Positions 17,220 to 27,126 of a stretch of DNA of 64,000 nucleotides are shown piece after piece. Location of the stretch: positions 28,854 to 92,853 of the forward strand of contig CALXXX010000027.1 in NCBI GenBank assembly GCA_944392795.1, written 5' to 3'. The translations under genes were made by a program, and so were the position numbers. The notes below the pieces were generated by a model. That model was not told where the DNA came from and made no database searches. It saw only the letters and a program-made list of their open reading frames with translations. Numbering within the stretch: the stretch's first letter is position 1; every line of letters starts with the position of its first letter. Source of the stretch: an uncultured Alphaproteobacteria bacterium. Its GTDB lineage: Bacteria > Pseudomonadota > Alphaproteobacteria > CAAHEQ01 > UBA3637.

Positions 17220-17681
17220 ATGACTTTTACAATCAGTCAAGCAGCAAAAAAAGTCGGATTAACTGCACATACACTTCGTTATTACGATAAAGAAGGATTA
17301 TTGCCTTTTGTCAAAAGAACAGCATCAGGGATTCGTTTTTTTACAGATAAAGATTTAGAGTGGCTTGTTTTACTTGAATGCTTAAAGGAAACAGGAATGT
17401 CTATCCATGAAATCAAACAGTATATTGATTGGTTTTTAGCGGGAGACTCCACACTAGAAAAGCGTTTAGAATTGTTTCGGAGACAAAAGAAAAGACTGGA
17501 AAAGCAAATACGGTCTTTTCAACAATATATGGACAAGATCAATTATAAAATCGCCTTTTATGAAGAGGCTGTAAAAAAAGGCTCTATCGATGCAGCTTAC
17601 CATAACGCTTGCTTGCAAAAAGAAAAAGAACGTGTATTCAGAAAAACAGGTTTTAATTCCAACGCGACGGAAAAAAACTAA
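17220..17681 (+). CDS. MerR-family regulator
   Basis: The 153-residue protein has the MerR winged helix at its N-terminus (ISQAAKKVGLTAHTLRYYDKEGL) and a long coiled-coil dimerisation helix (FRRQKKRLEKQIRSFQQYMD). C-terminal effector cysteines are not clustered (one only, Cys in HNACLQ), so it is closer to the organic-ligand or aldehyde-responsive type (YfmP/AdhR-like) than to metal sensors. It begins 2 bp after the flavoprotein stop, with AAGGAG in the end of that gene. Confidence 0.85.
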   Translation: MTFTISQAAKKVGLTAHTLRYYDKEGLLPFVKRTASGIRFFTDKDLEWLVLLECLKETGMSIHEIKQYIDWFLAGDSTLEKRLELFRRQKKRLEKQIRSFQQYMDKINYKIAFYEEAVKKGSIDAAYHNACLQKEKERVFRKTGFNSNATEKN

Positions 17682-17684
17682 AAA

Positions 17685-17894
17685 TTATCTTCTACCACGA
17701 TAACGAGTAGATAAGCCGACCATCTGAGCTCGCATACCGGCTCGATGATGTGCTATTCGAGCATCTCGAGCAGAACGAACGGTCTGCACTTTCATCATCA
17801 AATATGGGATATTTTGCGCCTTAATGACAGGCAGAGGGAAAAAAGCTCCGCCTGTCAAAAAAGCAAATAACCTTAGAAAGATGAACTCTCTCAT
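17685..17894 (-). CDS. Small basic exported protein downstream of ileS
   Basis: Sixty-nine residues. The hydrophobic start with LRLFAFLTGGAFFPLPVIKA looks like a signal peptide or membrane segment; the rest is Arg/His-rich (ARDARIAHHRAGMRAQM, RYRGRR). It begins in an ATGA overlap with the ileS stop codon, which argues that it is translated. Many alphaproteobacteria have lspA here instead. No family recognised. Confidence 0.45.
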   Translation of the reverse strand: MREFIFLRLFAFLTGGAFFPLPVIKAQNIPYLMMKVQTVRSARDARIAHHRAGMRAQMVGLSTRYRGRR

Positions 17895-20800
17895 GCTTTT
17901 TCTAATTCAATCTGAATGGCTCCATCTCCTAATTCTTGTTTTTCTGCTGCCAATTCTTTGACTTTTTCCATACGAACGGCTAAGACTTGTTCCATAATAT
18001 AATTTTCATGCAGTAATAAACTTTCTGCTATTAAGTCTGTTGAAGGAACATAGTTAACAATGATCCGATCTGAAACATCAAAATTCTTTTCTTTACGCAT
18101 GGATTGCACTAACCGAACGAAATCTCGAGCAATTCCCTCTTTTTCCAATTCAGGATAAACAACCGTATCTAACTGAACAACAGCCGTATTATCTGGCAAA
18201 GCTTGGCCTTCCAATCCTTCTTTTAAGACAAGACGCAACTCGAATTCATCCGCATTCAATACATGACCTGCAATAAACAAAGTACCATCCTCGCGAATAC
18301 TCCAGGCATCCGTCTTACTGGCCGCCATAATATCCTTCATATAAGGTCCAAGACGCTTTCCAATCAATGGTGTTTTCAGATATAAAAACTTCGTTGCCAA
18401 AGCTAGAACATCATCTGCAAAACCAACTTCTTTAACATTGATTTCATCTTTGATAATCTCTGTAAAAGGTTCCAGTTCGGAAATTCCCTCTCCGGCAATC
18501 GTCATAGAGGCCAATGGCAGTCGATTCCGTAATTTCTTTTCCTCTCGAACTGCTTTTGCCGTCGAGCAAATAGCACGAACTTTATCCATCTGTGCAATCA
18601 GTGAAGTGTTTCCTTCTAATACTTCACCACTGACCCAATCTGTCAAATGAACCGATTCTCCGCCCGTCAGTGCTTTATAGACATATTCCGTCATAAACGG
18701 CATCAATGGCGCAAGCAATTCTGAAATAGTCACCAAAACAGTATAAAGCGTATCAAAAGCTGCTTTATCCATCCCATCCCAGAAGCGAGCCCGACTTCGA
18801 CGAATATACCAGTTATTTAAAATCTCTAAGAATTCTGCGCTTTCAGAACAAGCTGTCACAAAGTCATACTGATCCATTGCATTTGTCATAGTTTTAATCA
18901 AAACTTTTAGTTTTGCTAAAATATATTGATCCAACACATCTGTGGATGAGTTTGTTAAATCAGCTTTAATCCCTTCCGCATTTGCATATAAACAGAAGAA
19001 ATAAAATGCATTCCAAAGCGGAATTAAAGCTTTACGAGCCGCTTTGGCAATCTCTTTTCCATCCTTATCCACAGCGACATTTCCCCCCCTTAAAACAGGA
19101 GAAGAAACAAGGAACCAGCGCAGCGCATCTGAACCCATTGTTTCCAAAACACCATTCGGATCCGGATAATTCTTCAGTTTCTTAGAAAGTTTCTGACCAT
19201 TATCCGCCATCAATAAACCGGTGCAAACACAAGTTTTGAATGCCGGTTTATCATGTAAAGCCGTTCCTAAAACAGTCAGTGTATAAAACCATCCACGTGT
19301 TTGATCCATGGCTTCCACAATAAAATCAGCGGGGAAATGATGTTCAAACCATTCCTTATTTTCAAATGGATAATGAACTTGCCCATACGGCATTGAACCG
19401 GATTCAAACCAACAGTCAAACACATCGCCAACACGTCGCATCATGGTTTTTCCACTGGGGTCATCCGGATTAGGATACACGACTTCATCAATATACGGTT
19501 TATGTAAATCTTTAACTTCTATGCCTGTCTTTTCTCGAATTTCAGCGATAGAGCCGAACACATCCACCCGAGGAAAAGCAGGATTATCTGATTTCCAAAC
19601 AGGAATAGGCGTTCCCCAGAACCGATTCCGAGAAATAGACCAATCCCGAGCCCCCTCTAACCATTTACCGAAACGACCATCCTTCACATGCTCAGGAATC
19701 CATGTGATTTGTTGGTTCAGCTCAACCATTCGATGATTAAAATCAGAAACTTTGACAAACCAACTGGACATCGCTTTATAAATTAACGGTGTATCTGTCC
19801 GCCAACAATAAGGATAACTGTGAGTATATTGTTCTTTTTTGACAAGTTTACGATTTTCTTTTAGCCAACTCAGAACAAGTTCATTCACATCAAAAACTTG
19901 TTTCCCTTGATAGTCAGGGACTTCCGAAGTAAATTTTCCCGCTTCATCAACCGGACAAACGATTGGAAAATCAGGATCATAGGCACGACACGCCTCAAAG
20001 TCGTCTTGACCAAAGCCAGGCGCAATGTGAACAATGCCGGTTCCGTCTTCTGTTGAAACAAAAGAACCGCTTAAAACACGAAAAGCGCCTTTTTCTTTCA
20101 AAGAAGAAAAGTATGGGAACATTGGTTCATATGACAAGCCAACCAAATCACGACCTTTAATAACCTTCACTTCTGTTGCATATTGCAATTGTTGTTTATA
20201 TTTATCTTTCAAAGCTGAAGCTAAAATATATTGCTCGCTTCCTTCTTGCATAACAGAATAATCAATGTCTTCTCCGACTGCGATCATCAAATTAGACGGT
20301 AAAGTCCATGGCGTTGTTGTCCAAACCAACAAATGACGACCATCTTCCAATTTAAATAAAACCGTAATAGCTGTATCTGTTTTGTCTTTATAGCCTTGAT
20401 TGACTTCAAAATTAGACAAAGGCGTTTCTGCAGCCCAAGAATAAGGCAAAACTCGGAAATCTTCATAAATCAAGCCCTTATCATATAACTCTTTAAAATT
20501 ATGAATAACGGATTCCATAAAAGGTAAATCCATTGTCTTATAATCATGATCGAAATCAACCCATCGACCGATACGACGAAACATATCGGTCCAAATCGTA
20601 GAATATTTCAACACATCCTGACGACAAAAAGCGTTAAACTTTTCAACACCATACTCTTCAATCTGTTTTCGACCGGAAACTCCCAATTGTTTTTCCGCTG
20701 ACATTTCGGCAGGAAGACCGTGACAATCCCATCCTAAACGACGCTCGACCTTTTTACCGCGCATCGTCTGATAACGAGCCACGACATCTTTAACATAAGA

Positions 20801-21001
20801 AACCATAATATGACCATAATGAGGTGTCCCGTTTGCAAACGGAGGCCCGTCATAAAAGACGAATTCTTCTGCTCCTTCGCGATTGCGAACAGACTTCTTA
20901 AATGTATCGTTTTCATTCCAAAATTTTAAAATTTCTAATTCTCGAGCCGGAACATCATTTGAGGCCGATAATTCAGGATAATATTTTTGTTTTTCAGACA
21001 T
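17891..21001 (-). CDS. ileS: Isoleucyl-tRNA synthetase, type-2-like
   Basis: This class I synthetase charges tRNA-Ile. The 1036-residue product has the HIGH-type motif as HYGH (PPFANGTPHYGHIM, residues about 52-66) and the KMSKS-type motif as KLSKK. The editing domain has WTTTPWTLPSN, and RDWSISRNRFWGTPIP follows. HYGH/KLSK, the length and the absence of a C-terminal zinc finger match the IleRS2 clade (eukaryote-like, often mupirocin-tolerant) rather than the bacterial type 1. A 155-bp leader with an inverted repeat precedes it. Confidence 0.93.
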   Translation of the reverse strand: MSEKQKYYPELSASNDVPARELEILKFWNENDTFKKSVRNREGAEEFVFYDGPPFANGTPHYGHIMVSYVKDVVARYQTMRGKKVERRLGWDCHGLPAEMSAEKQLGVSGRKQIEEYGVEKFNAFCRQDVLKYSTIWTDMFRRIGRWVDFDHDYKTMDLPFMESVIHNFKELYDKGLIYEDFRVLPYSWAAETPLSNFEVNQGYKDKTDTAITVLFKLEDGRHLLVWTTTPWTLPSNLMIAVGEDIDYSVMQEGSEQYILASALKDKYKQQLQYATEVKVIKGRDLVGLSYEPMFPYFSSLKEKGAFRVLSGSFVSTEDGTGIVHIAPGFGQDDFEACRAYDPDFPIVCPVDEAGKFTSEVPDYQGKQVFDVNELVLSWLKENRKLVKKEQYTHSYPYCWRTDTPLIYKAMSSWFVKVSDFNHRMVELNQQITWIPEHVKDGRFGKWLEGARDWSISRNRFWGTPIPVWKSDNPAFPRVDVFGSIAEIREKTGIEVKDLHKPYIDEVVYPNPDDPSGKTMMRRVGDVFDCWFESGSMPYGQVHYPFENKEWFEHHFPADFIVEAMDQTRGWFYTLTVLGTALHDKPAFKTCVCTGLLMADNGQKLSKKLKNYPDPNGVLETMGSDALRWFLVSSPVLRGGNVAVDKDGKEIAKAARKALIPLWNAFYFFCLYANAEGIKADLTNSSTDVLDQYILAKLKVLIKTMTNAMDQYDFVTACSESAEFLEILNNWYIRRSRARFWDGMDKAAFDTLYTVLVTISELLAPLMPFMTEYVYKALTGGESVHLTDWVSGEVLEGNTSLIAQMDKVRAICSTAKAVREEKKLRNRLPLASMTIAGEGISELEPFTEIIKDEINVKEVGFADDVLALATKFLYLKTPLIGKRLGPYMKDIMAASKTDAWSIREDGTLFIAGHVLNADEFELRLVLKEGLEGQALPDNTAVVQLDTVVYPELEKEGIARDFVRLVQSMRKEKNFDVSDRIIVNYVPSTDLIAESLLLHENYIMEQVLAVRMEKVKELAAEKQELGDGAIQIELEKA

Positions 21002-21066
21002 TTTTTTACTCTTTTTTTTAGTGGATTTTCATTTTTTTCGATAAATTTGAGAAAGCATGATATTGT

Positions 21067-21085
21067 TAGGAACTGTTAGTTCCTA
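21067..21085. promoter_or_regulatory. Inverted repeat upstream of ileS
   Basis: Perfect 8-bp arms TAGGAACT/AGTTCCTA with a 3-base centre, not followed by a T-run on either strand, 66-84 bp before the ileS start. It may be an operator or an mRNA-leader hairpin; function unknown. Confidence 0.4.
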
Positions 21086-21156
21086 ATTCGACGAATAATA
21101 ATATGATTGCTTATTTCTTTCATAATATTTTGTTATATCGAACTTAATATGAAAAA

Positions 21157-23667
21157 TCAAGCAAAAAAAGAAGCCTGTATAAGCTTTTGCGTCTCTTCTT
21201 TTTGACAAGCTTCAAAGATTTGACGAACAGGTCCTTGCTCTATCGCATGACCGTGGTCTAAAACAAGAACGGTATCCGCCATTTGACGAATGAGTCCCAT
21301 ATCATGGGTAATCAAAATATACGCAAAATCAAACTGCTGTTGAAGTTTTTGCAATAACTCTAAAATCAATGTCCGATTTTTCTCATCTAAGGCACTGGTC
21401 GGTTCATCCAAGATTAAAACTTTTGGTTTTAAAACCAATGCTCGCGCAATCGCGACACGTTGACGTTCTCCGCCGGACAACTCATGCGGATAACGATTCA
21501 AATAATCAAGAGTTAAACCAACCTCTTTCAACGCTTTTTTTACTAAAAGACACCGTTGTTCCAAAGATAAAGAAGTTTGAACATAAAGCCCCTCTTCCAC
21601 GATTTGACCAATCGTCATACGCGGATTTAAAGAAGCAAACGGATCTTGAAAAACAAATTGAAGACAACGACGAAATAACTCTGCCGAAGTCCCTGGCAAC
21701 TCAACATGCCCCTCAAAAGGGATAAGTCGCAACAGAGCTTGTGCCAAAGTTGTTTTTCCTGCACCGCTTTCTCCGACAATACCAAGCGTCTTTCCGGCTT
21801 GAAGTTCAAAAGACACGGGAAACAGAGCTTGCTTTAATCCATAGCGAACAGAAATTTCTTTTACTCTTAAAACAACTGTGGTTGGTGGTTTTACCTCTGA
21901 ATATGGCGGCACAGAAGATACCTCTGCTTGAGATAATGCCAAATGACCTTTTTTCATCTCATAAACTGTATCAGCAATAAAATGCACAACGGATTTATCA
22001 TGAGAAATAAATAAAATAGACAAATTTAAACGTCGTTGTAATTCTTTCAAAAGAATTAAAATTTGTTGTTGAATGGTGACATCTAAAGCTGTTGTCGGTT
22101 CATCGGCAATTAACAAATCCGGTTTTCCGGCCAACGCCATCGCAATCATGACACGTTGTCTTTCTCCACCAGACAATTCATGTGGAAAGGACCTATAAAT
22201 GCGTGCCAAGCCTCGTAATCCTACTTGACGAAACAAATCCATCACCTGTCGTCGGCTTCCGTGACCGAAATGAATTGTAAAAACTTCCATCACTTGTCGT
22301 CCGACACGATGCAACGGATTAAGCGCTGTCATTGGCTCTTGAAAAATATAAGCTATTTTACGACCACGCAATTTTTGCATTTTCTTTTCATTCAAACCAA
22401 TTAATTCTTGGCCGTTTAATTGAATACTTCCTCTTATTTCAGCTCCGCGAACAAGACCCATCACAGCAAGAGCCGTCACAGATTTACCGGAGCCGGAAGC
22501 TCCCATAAGAGCCACCGTTTTTCCTTGTGGCACAACAAAAGAAATGTCATGAACAACTTTTTTGTTTTCAAAAGCGATGGATAAATGACTGACATTCAAC
22601 ACATCTTTTGAACGAGAAAATGATAACTTTTGACATACTGACGGGGTATGTTTCTTTTCTTTGCGAGGATCAAAAGCATCACGCACACCTTCTCCAATAA
22701 AAATTAAGGCAGACAATAAAACAGCCAAAACAATAAAAGCAGCAAGTCCTATCCAAGGCGCATTTAAATTTTCTTTTCCTTGACGAACCAACTCTCCCAA
22801 AGAAGGCTCTCCCGGTGGCAAGCCAAATCCTAAAAAATCCAAGGCCGTTAAAGCAACAACCGCTCCGGATAAAATAAAAGGAATATAAGTCAATGCAGAT
22901 ACCAAAGCATTCGGCAAAATATGCCGCAACATAATCCGAAAATTAGAAACGCCTAAAACACGAGCCGCTTTCACATATTCAAAATTGCGTGCGCGTAAAA
23001 ATTCAGCACGAACGACCCCAACCAAACTCGTCCAACTAAATAACAACATGACGACCAATAGTGTTCCAAAAGAAGGTAGTAATAAACTGGATACGATAAT
23101 CAAAATAAACAACTGCGGTAAACTTCCCCAAATTTCTAAAATGCGTTGTAAAATTAAATCAACTTTTCCGCCAAAATAACCTTGAAGCGCTCCCATAAAA
23201 ATGCCGATTAAAGAAGATAAAATTGTTAATGCCAACCCAAATAATAAACTGGCACGAACACCATAAATAAGCCGAGCTAAAACATCTCGCGCCTGGTCAT
23301 CGGTTCCAAGCCAATTAACACGACTGGGAGGAGCCGGAGACGGTTGATCTAAATCATAATTAACCGTATCATAAGAAAAAGGAATAGGAGGCATCACCAT
23401 CCATCCATTTTTTTCAATTTCTTGTACAGTAAAAGGATCTTTATAATCTGCAAAAGTGGGTAAACTCCCGCCAAAAAAAGCATCTGTATAATCTGTCAAA
23501 ATCGGAAAATAAAAATGTCCCTTATAACGCACTAACAACGGTTTATCATTTGCAATGACTTCGGCAAATAAAGAAACGACAAATAAAACAATCAATAAAA
23601 TCGATGCCCATATGGCACGACGATTTTGACAAAATTGATTCCAACGACGGGAAAATAAAGGACTCAT
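21157..23667 (-). CDS. yejEF: Fused YejE permease and YejF double ATPase of peptide ABC importer
   Basis: The single 836-residue frame joins two proteins that are normally separate. Residues 1 to about 340 are YejE-like, with an N-terminal membrane segment, a periplasmic domain and five helices with the EAA loop ([22 protein letters not shown]). Residues about 350-836 are YejF-like, with two ATPase domains. Walker A motifs are GASGSGKS and GESGAGKT; signatures are LSGGERQRV twice; Walker B motifs are LLIADEP and VLILDEP. The ATGA overlap with yejB completes the transporter. The junction ([12 protein letters not shown]) shows no stop or frameshift. Yej systems import oligopeptides, including microcin C-type peptides. 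Confidence 0.9.
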   Translation of the reverse strand: MSPLFSRRWNQFCQNRRAIWASILLIVLFVVSLFAEVIANDKPLLVRYKGHFYFPILTDYTDAFFGGSLPTFADYKDPFTVQEIEKNGWMVMPPIPFSYDTVNYDLDQPSPAPPSRVNWLGTDDQARDVLARLIYGVRASLLFGLALTILSSLIGIFMGALQGYFGGKVDLILQRILEIWGSLPQLFILIIVSSLLLPSFGTLLVVMLLFSWTSLVGVVRAEFLRARNFEYVKAARVLGVSNFRIMLRHILPNALVSALTYIPFILSGAVVALTALDFLGFGLPPGEPSLGELVRQGKENLNAPWIGLAAFIVLAVLLSALIFIGEGVRDAFDPRKEKKHTPSVCQKLSFSRSKDVLNVSHLSIAFENKKVVHDISFVVPQGKTVALMGASGSGKSVTALAVMGLVRGAEIRGSIQLNGQELIGLNEKKMQKLRGRKIAYIFQEPMTALNPLHRVGRQVMEVFTIHFGHGSRRQVMDLFRQVGLRGLARIYRSFPHELSGGERQRVMIAMALAGKPDLLIADEPTTALDVTIQQQILILLKELQRRLNLSILFISHDKSVVHFIADTVYEMKKGHLALSQAEVSSVPPYSEVKPPTTVVLRVKEISVRYGLKQALFPVSFELQAGKTLGIVGESGAGKTTLAQALLRLIPFEGHVELPGTSAELFRRCLQFVFQDPFASLNPRMTIGQIVEEGLYVQTSLSLEQRCLLVKKALKEVGLTLDYLNRYPHELSGGERQRVAIARALVLKPKVLILDEPTSALDEKNRTLILELLQKLQQQFDFAYILITHDMGLIRQMADTVLVLDHGHAIEQGPVRQIFEACQKEETQKLIQASFFA

Positions 23668-24743
23668 GATTCCCGCCTTTCAAAATCAATACGCGGATCA
23701 ATCAAGCGGTATGTTAAATCGCTGATAAGATTCAGAACAAGTCCTAATAAAGCAAACAAATAAAGTGTTCCAAAAATAACCGGATAATCTCGGTTCATAA
23801 CAGCTTCAAAACCTAACAAGCCCAAACCATCCAAAGAAAAAATAACCTCTATCAAAACAGAACCCGTAAATAATAAAGCCACTAATGTAGCCGGAAAACC
23901 TGCGGTAACAATCAACATTGCATTTCGAAAAATGTGTCCATATAAAACACGATGTTCCCCAGCACCTTTGGCCCGTGCCGTTAGAACATAATTTTTACTC
24001 ATTTCATCTAAAAAAGCATTCTTTGTGAGCATGGTTAAGCTTGCAAAACCGCCTATAACCATTGCAGTCACAGGAAGAACCATATGCCATAAATAATCTA
24101 ATATTTTTCCGCCTAAAGATAAACTATCCCAGTTATCTGATACTAATCCTCGTAAAGGGAACCAACCTAAGTCTCCAGCAAAAAATATCACCAAAACAAT
24201 TGCAAATAAAAATGATGGGATTGCATAACCGATAATAATGATAAAACTACTTATAACATCAAAACGTGTCCCATCTTTAACCGCTTTTCGAATGCCTAAA
24301 GGAATTGAAATCCCATAAATTAACAAAGTCGTCCACAACCCAAGTGAGATAGAAACAGGCATCTTTTCTAAAATTAAATCTGTCACTTTTTGATCTCGAT
24401 AGAAACTTTTCCCAAAATCAAACAACAGATATTTTTTCATCATCAAGCCAAAACGAGTGAAAAGAGGCTTATCAAAGCCGTATTCTTGAGATAGTTCAGC
24501 AATAAGTTCTTCTCGAACGCCTTGAGCCCCTTGATATTTTGTATTTGAAGCTCCTCTTTCGGCTGCTGCCGCGCCGGAACCCGAAAAACGAGCCGTAGCG
24601 GCTCCGGGAGCACCTTCTAATTTCATCATCATCTGCTCTACAGGTCCGCCCGGAGCAAGTTGCACAAACACAAAATTCAGCGCCATTATGCCAAATAGTG
24701 TCAGCGGAATTAACAATAACCGTTTTAATAAATATCGCTTCAT
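23664..24743 (-). CDS. yejB: Peptide ABC transporter permease
   Basis: The 359-residue inner-membrane permease of the Dpp/Opp type has an N-terminal helix ending in FVFVQLAPGGPVEQ, five more helices, and the EAA loop YVLTARAKGAGEHRVLYGHIF. The start at 24743 overlaps the yejA stop in an ATGA; an ATG at 24755 adds only four residues. A Gly/Ala-rich insert (about residues 45-70) occurs in the periplasmic region, as in other YejB proteins. Confidence 0.92.
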   Translation of the reverse strand: MKRYLLKRLLLIPLTLFGIMALNFVFVQLAPGGPVEQMMMKLEGAPGAATARFSGSGAAAAERGASNTKYQGAQGVREELIAELSQEYGFDKPLFTRFGLMMKKYLLFDFGKSFYRDQKVTDLILEKMPVSISLGLWTTLLIYGISIPLGIRKAVKDGTRFDVISSFIIIIGYAIPSFLFAIVLVIFFAGDLGWFPLRGLVSDNWDSLSLGGKILDYLWHMVLPVTAMVIGGFASLTMLTKNAFLDEMSKNYVLTARAKGAGEHRVLYGHIFRNAMLIVTAGFPATLVALLFTGSVLIEVIFSLDGLGLLGFEAVMNRDYPVIFGTLYLFALLGLVLNLISDLTYRLIDPRIDFERRES

Positions 24744-26503
24744 TTTATCCACCATGTCATTGGACTAATCCCTTTTATTGGCTCACTTTCCGGCATACCG
24801 AATTTATCCCAATAAGCAAATCGTGAAACAGAACTAAACCAATGAGGAACAACATAAAAACCATGCAACAAAACTCTATCCAATGCCCGCACGGCGGTTT
24901 CTAATTCTTCTCGTGTATCAGCACCGATTACTTCTTCAATTAAAGCATCTACAAGCGGATCTTTAATCCCAGCAAAATTATAACTACCCGGTTGATCGGC
25001 CGAAGCCGAACCCCAAAAATAACGTTGCTCGTTTCCTGGGCTTAATGATTGCCCCCAAACCATAACAAACATATCAAAATCAAAATGATCCAAGCGATTC
25101 TTATATTGCAATACATCCATCACGCGTACTTGCACATTCATACCAAGCTTCTTTAAATTACGAACATAAGGTAAAACGATTCGTTCCCATGCTGGCGCTC
25201 CGGAGCTATCCAACAAAATTTCAAAACGAAATTCCTCTCCTTTATCATTCATCAAACGACCTTTTTGAACAGTCCAACCAGCTTCCTTCAAAAGATCAAG
25301 AGCTTGCATCAGTTGTGGTCGAATATTGCTGTCCTGAACGACAGGAAAAATGATTTCTTTTGTTAAAATCTCATTCGGAGCACCTAATTTTTCTAAAAGC
25401 TTTTTTTCTTCTCCTACCGGCAATCCCTTTGCTGCCATGCTTGAATTATCAAAATAACTGGTTGTTCGCTGATACATTCCATAAAACAGATTTTTGTTTG
25501 ACCAATCAAAATCAAAAGCTAATCCTAAGGCTTCTCGAACACGTTTATCGGCAAATAATGGTCGCCGTGTATTCATCACAAATCCTTGCATGCCGCTTGG
25601 TAAGCCATGGTGCCATTCTCGAAGAATAACATGTCCTTTTTTCACAGCATCAAAATCATATGCCGTTGCCCATTTTTTAGCCTCATTTTCAAGTCGAATA
25701 TCATAGGCTCCAGCTTTAAAAGCTTCTAAAGCCACTGTCGTGTCTCGATAAATATCATAACGAATTTGATCAAAATTATACTGTCCTTTATTAACCGGCA
25801 AGTCTTTTCCCCAATAATCCAACCGTCGCTCATAAAGAACATAACGGCCCGCTTCAAAAGCTTTAACACGATAAGGACCAGTTCCAATGGGAGGAACAAG
25901 AGTTGTCGCCGTAAAGTCCTTCCCTTCCCAATCTTTTTGACTTAAAACTGGCATTTGACCTAAAATTAACGGAAGCTCTCTATTGCCCTTTTCTTTAAAT
26001 TCAAAAACAACACGCTGGGTTCCTTCTTGCCTTACTCGAAGAACATCACCAAAATAATAACGATATTGAGGAACTCCTTTCTCCCGCAACGTATTAAAAG
26101 TAAAAATAACATCTGCCGGCGTCACGGGTTGACCATCCGAAAAACGAGCCAACGGATTCAAATCAAATGCAACCCAAGAACGATCCGGTGCTAACTCTAT
26201 TTTTTCCGCTATCAATCCATACTCCGAAAACGGCTCATCTAAGCTTTCAACCATCAATGTATCAAAAAGCAATCCAATACCCGGAGCCGCTGTTCCCTTA
26301 ACAGAAAAAGGATTAAAAGTATCAAATGCACCAAAAGAAGCTTGACGTAAAACCCCACCTTTAGGTGCATCGGGATTAACATAATCAAAATGTGTAAACT
26401 CTGCGGTATACTTAGGCAATCCATGCATTGCTAATGCATGAACACGCTCTGCCATGGTCGGAAGACTGAAAAAACAAAAAATAAAAACCCATATCCACTT
26501 CAT
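24740..26503 (-). CDS. yejA: Periplasmic peptide-binding protein
   Basis: The 587-residue family-5 solute-binding protein has a signal peptide ending in TMA near residue 18. HGLPKYTAEFTHFDYVNPDAP follows, which is the usual YejA start of the mature protein. SFNPFSVKG-like text (DTFNPFSVKGTAA) and FWGSASADQPGSYNFAGI are typical late motifs. It captures oligopeptides and delivers them to YejB/YejEF. The ATG overlaps the stop codon of the preceding membrane-protein gene (ATGA), so the operon starts further upstream. Confidence 0.92.
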   Translation of the reverse strand: MKWIWVFIFCFFSLPTMAERVHALAMHGLPKYTAEFTHFDYVNPDAPKGGVLRQASFGAFDTFNPFSVKGTAAPGIGLLFDTLMVESLDEPFSEYGLIAEKIELAPDRSWVAFDLNPLARFSDGQPVTPADVIFTFNTLREKGVPQYRYYFGDVLRVRQEGTQRVVFEFKEKGNRELPLILGQMPVLSQKDWEGKDFTATTLVPPIGTGPYRVKAFEAGRYVLYERRLDYWGKDLPVNKGQYNFDQIRYDIYRDTTVALEAFKAGAYDIRLENEAKKWATAYDFDAVKKGHVILREWHHGLPSGMQGFVMNTRRPLFADKRVREALGLAFDFDWSNKNLFYGMYQRTTSYFDNSSMAAKGLPVGEEKKLLEKLGAPNEILTKEIIFPVVQDSNIRPQLMQALDLLKEAGWTVQKGRLMNDKGEEFRFEILLDSSGAPAWERIVLPYVRNLKKLGMNVQVRVMDVLQYKNRLDHFDFDMFVMVWGQSLSPGNEQRYFWGSASADQPGSYNFAGIKDPLVDALIEEVIGADTREELETAVRALDRVLLHGFYVVPHWFSSVSRFAYWDKFGMPESEPIKGISPMTWWIK

Positions 26504-26952
26504 GGTTTATCTTTATCCACAAAGTGCAAGTCAACATCATCCGGAAGTTCTAAATCTTTATATTTCGAAATGGGTTCATTTTTAGAAATATTTATAACAG
26601 AAGAAGGCTCTTCAAATGGTAATTCATAAGTGTCCGTGTCCCGCAATTCATCTTGCAATTGCTGTCCAATCATAGCATGGACCCTTTCTTCATATGAAAC
26701 AAACTCTTTTTTCAAAGAAGCAATCCAATCCTTAAATATCAGGCGATTTTTTTGCTGCTCCATTGAGATATAAACGAACATCCCACCTAGCAGAATTAAC
26801 AAAAAAGGCAAAAAAACACCCATAAGCAACAAAAACCATTCCATGGGGGGACGAGCCCAAAAACCTATTTTACTAAAATAAGAAATAACAGCCATAAGCC
26901 ATACTAATGCAATGGAGACACATAAACTGATAAATCCAATCAGAGCTATCAT
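26500..26952 (-). CDS. Two-helix membrane protein ahead of yejABEF
   Basis: The 150-residue protein has two membrane segments (about 5-27 and 38-62) separated by FSKIGFWARPPMEW, then a cytoplasmic helical region (QQKNRLIFKDWIASLKKEF) and an acidic tail. GAGG precedes its ATG and it is translationally coupled to yejA. No family recognised. A role in envelope organisation or transporter regulation is possible from position only. Confidence 0.65.
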   Translation of the reverse strand: MIALIGFISLCVSIALVWLMAVISYFSKIGFWARPPMEWFLLLMGVFLPFLLILLGGMFVYISMEQQKNRLIFKDWIASLKKEFVSYEERVHAMIGQQLQDELRDTDTYELPFEEPSSVINISKNEPISKYKDLELPDDVDLHFVDKDKP

Positions 26953-26958
26953 TTTTCC

Positions 26959-27030
26959 TCACATATAAGATGCAATCAAGAACAATAATACAAAAATTGC
27001 AGCTAAAACTATTAAAAATCGAATAAACAT
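26959..27030 (-). CDS. 23-residue membrane peptide
   Basis: A short frame starting MFIRFLIVLAAIFVLLF and ending SYM-TGA, a single membrane helix. GAAAGG lies at good spacing before the ATG (27030), and its stop is next to the ribosome binding site of the following gene. It is likely the first cistron of the yej-linked transcript or a leader peptide. Too short to assign. Confidence 0.4.
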   Translation of the reverse strand: MFIRFLIVLAAIFVLLFLIASYM

Positions 27031-27126
27031 TTTAGAGCCTTTCACAAATGTGTCATCTTTATTTGCTGGACTTTTCATAAAATATCATATATTTTTTAAA
27101 AAAACAGTAAAAAAAGGATAAATACG

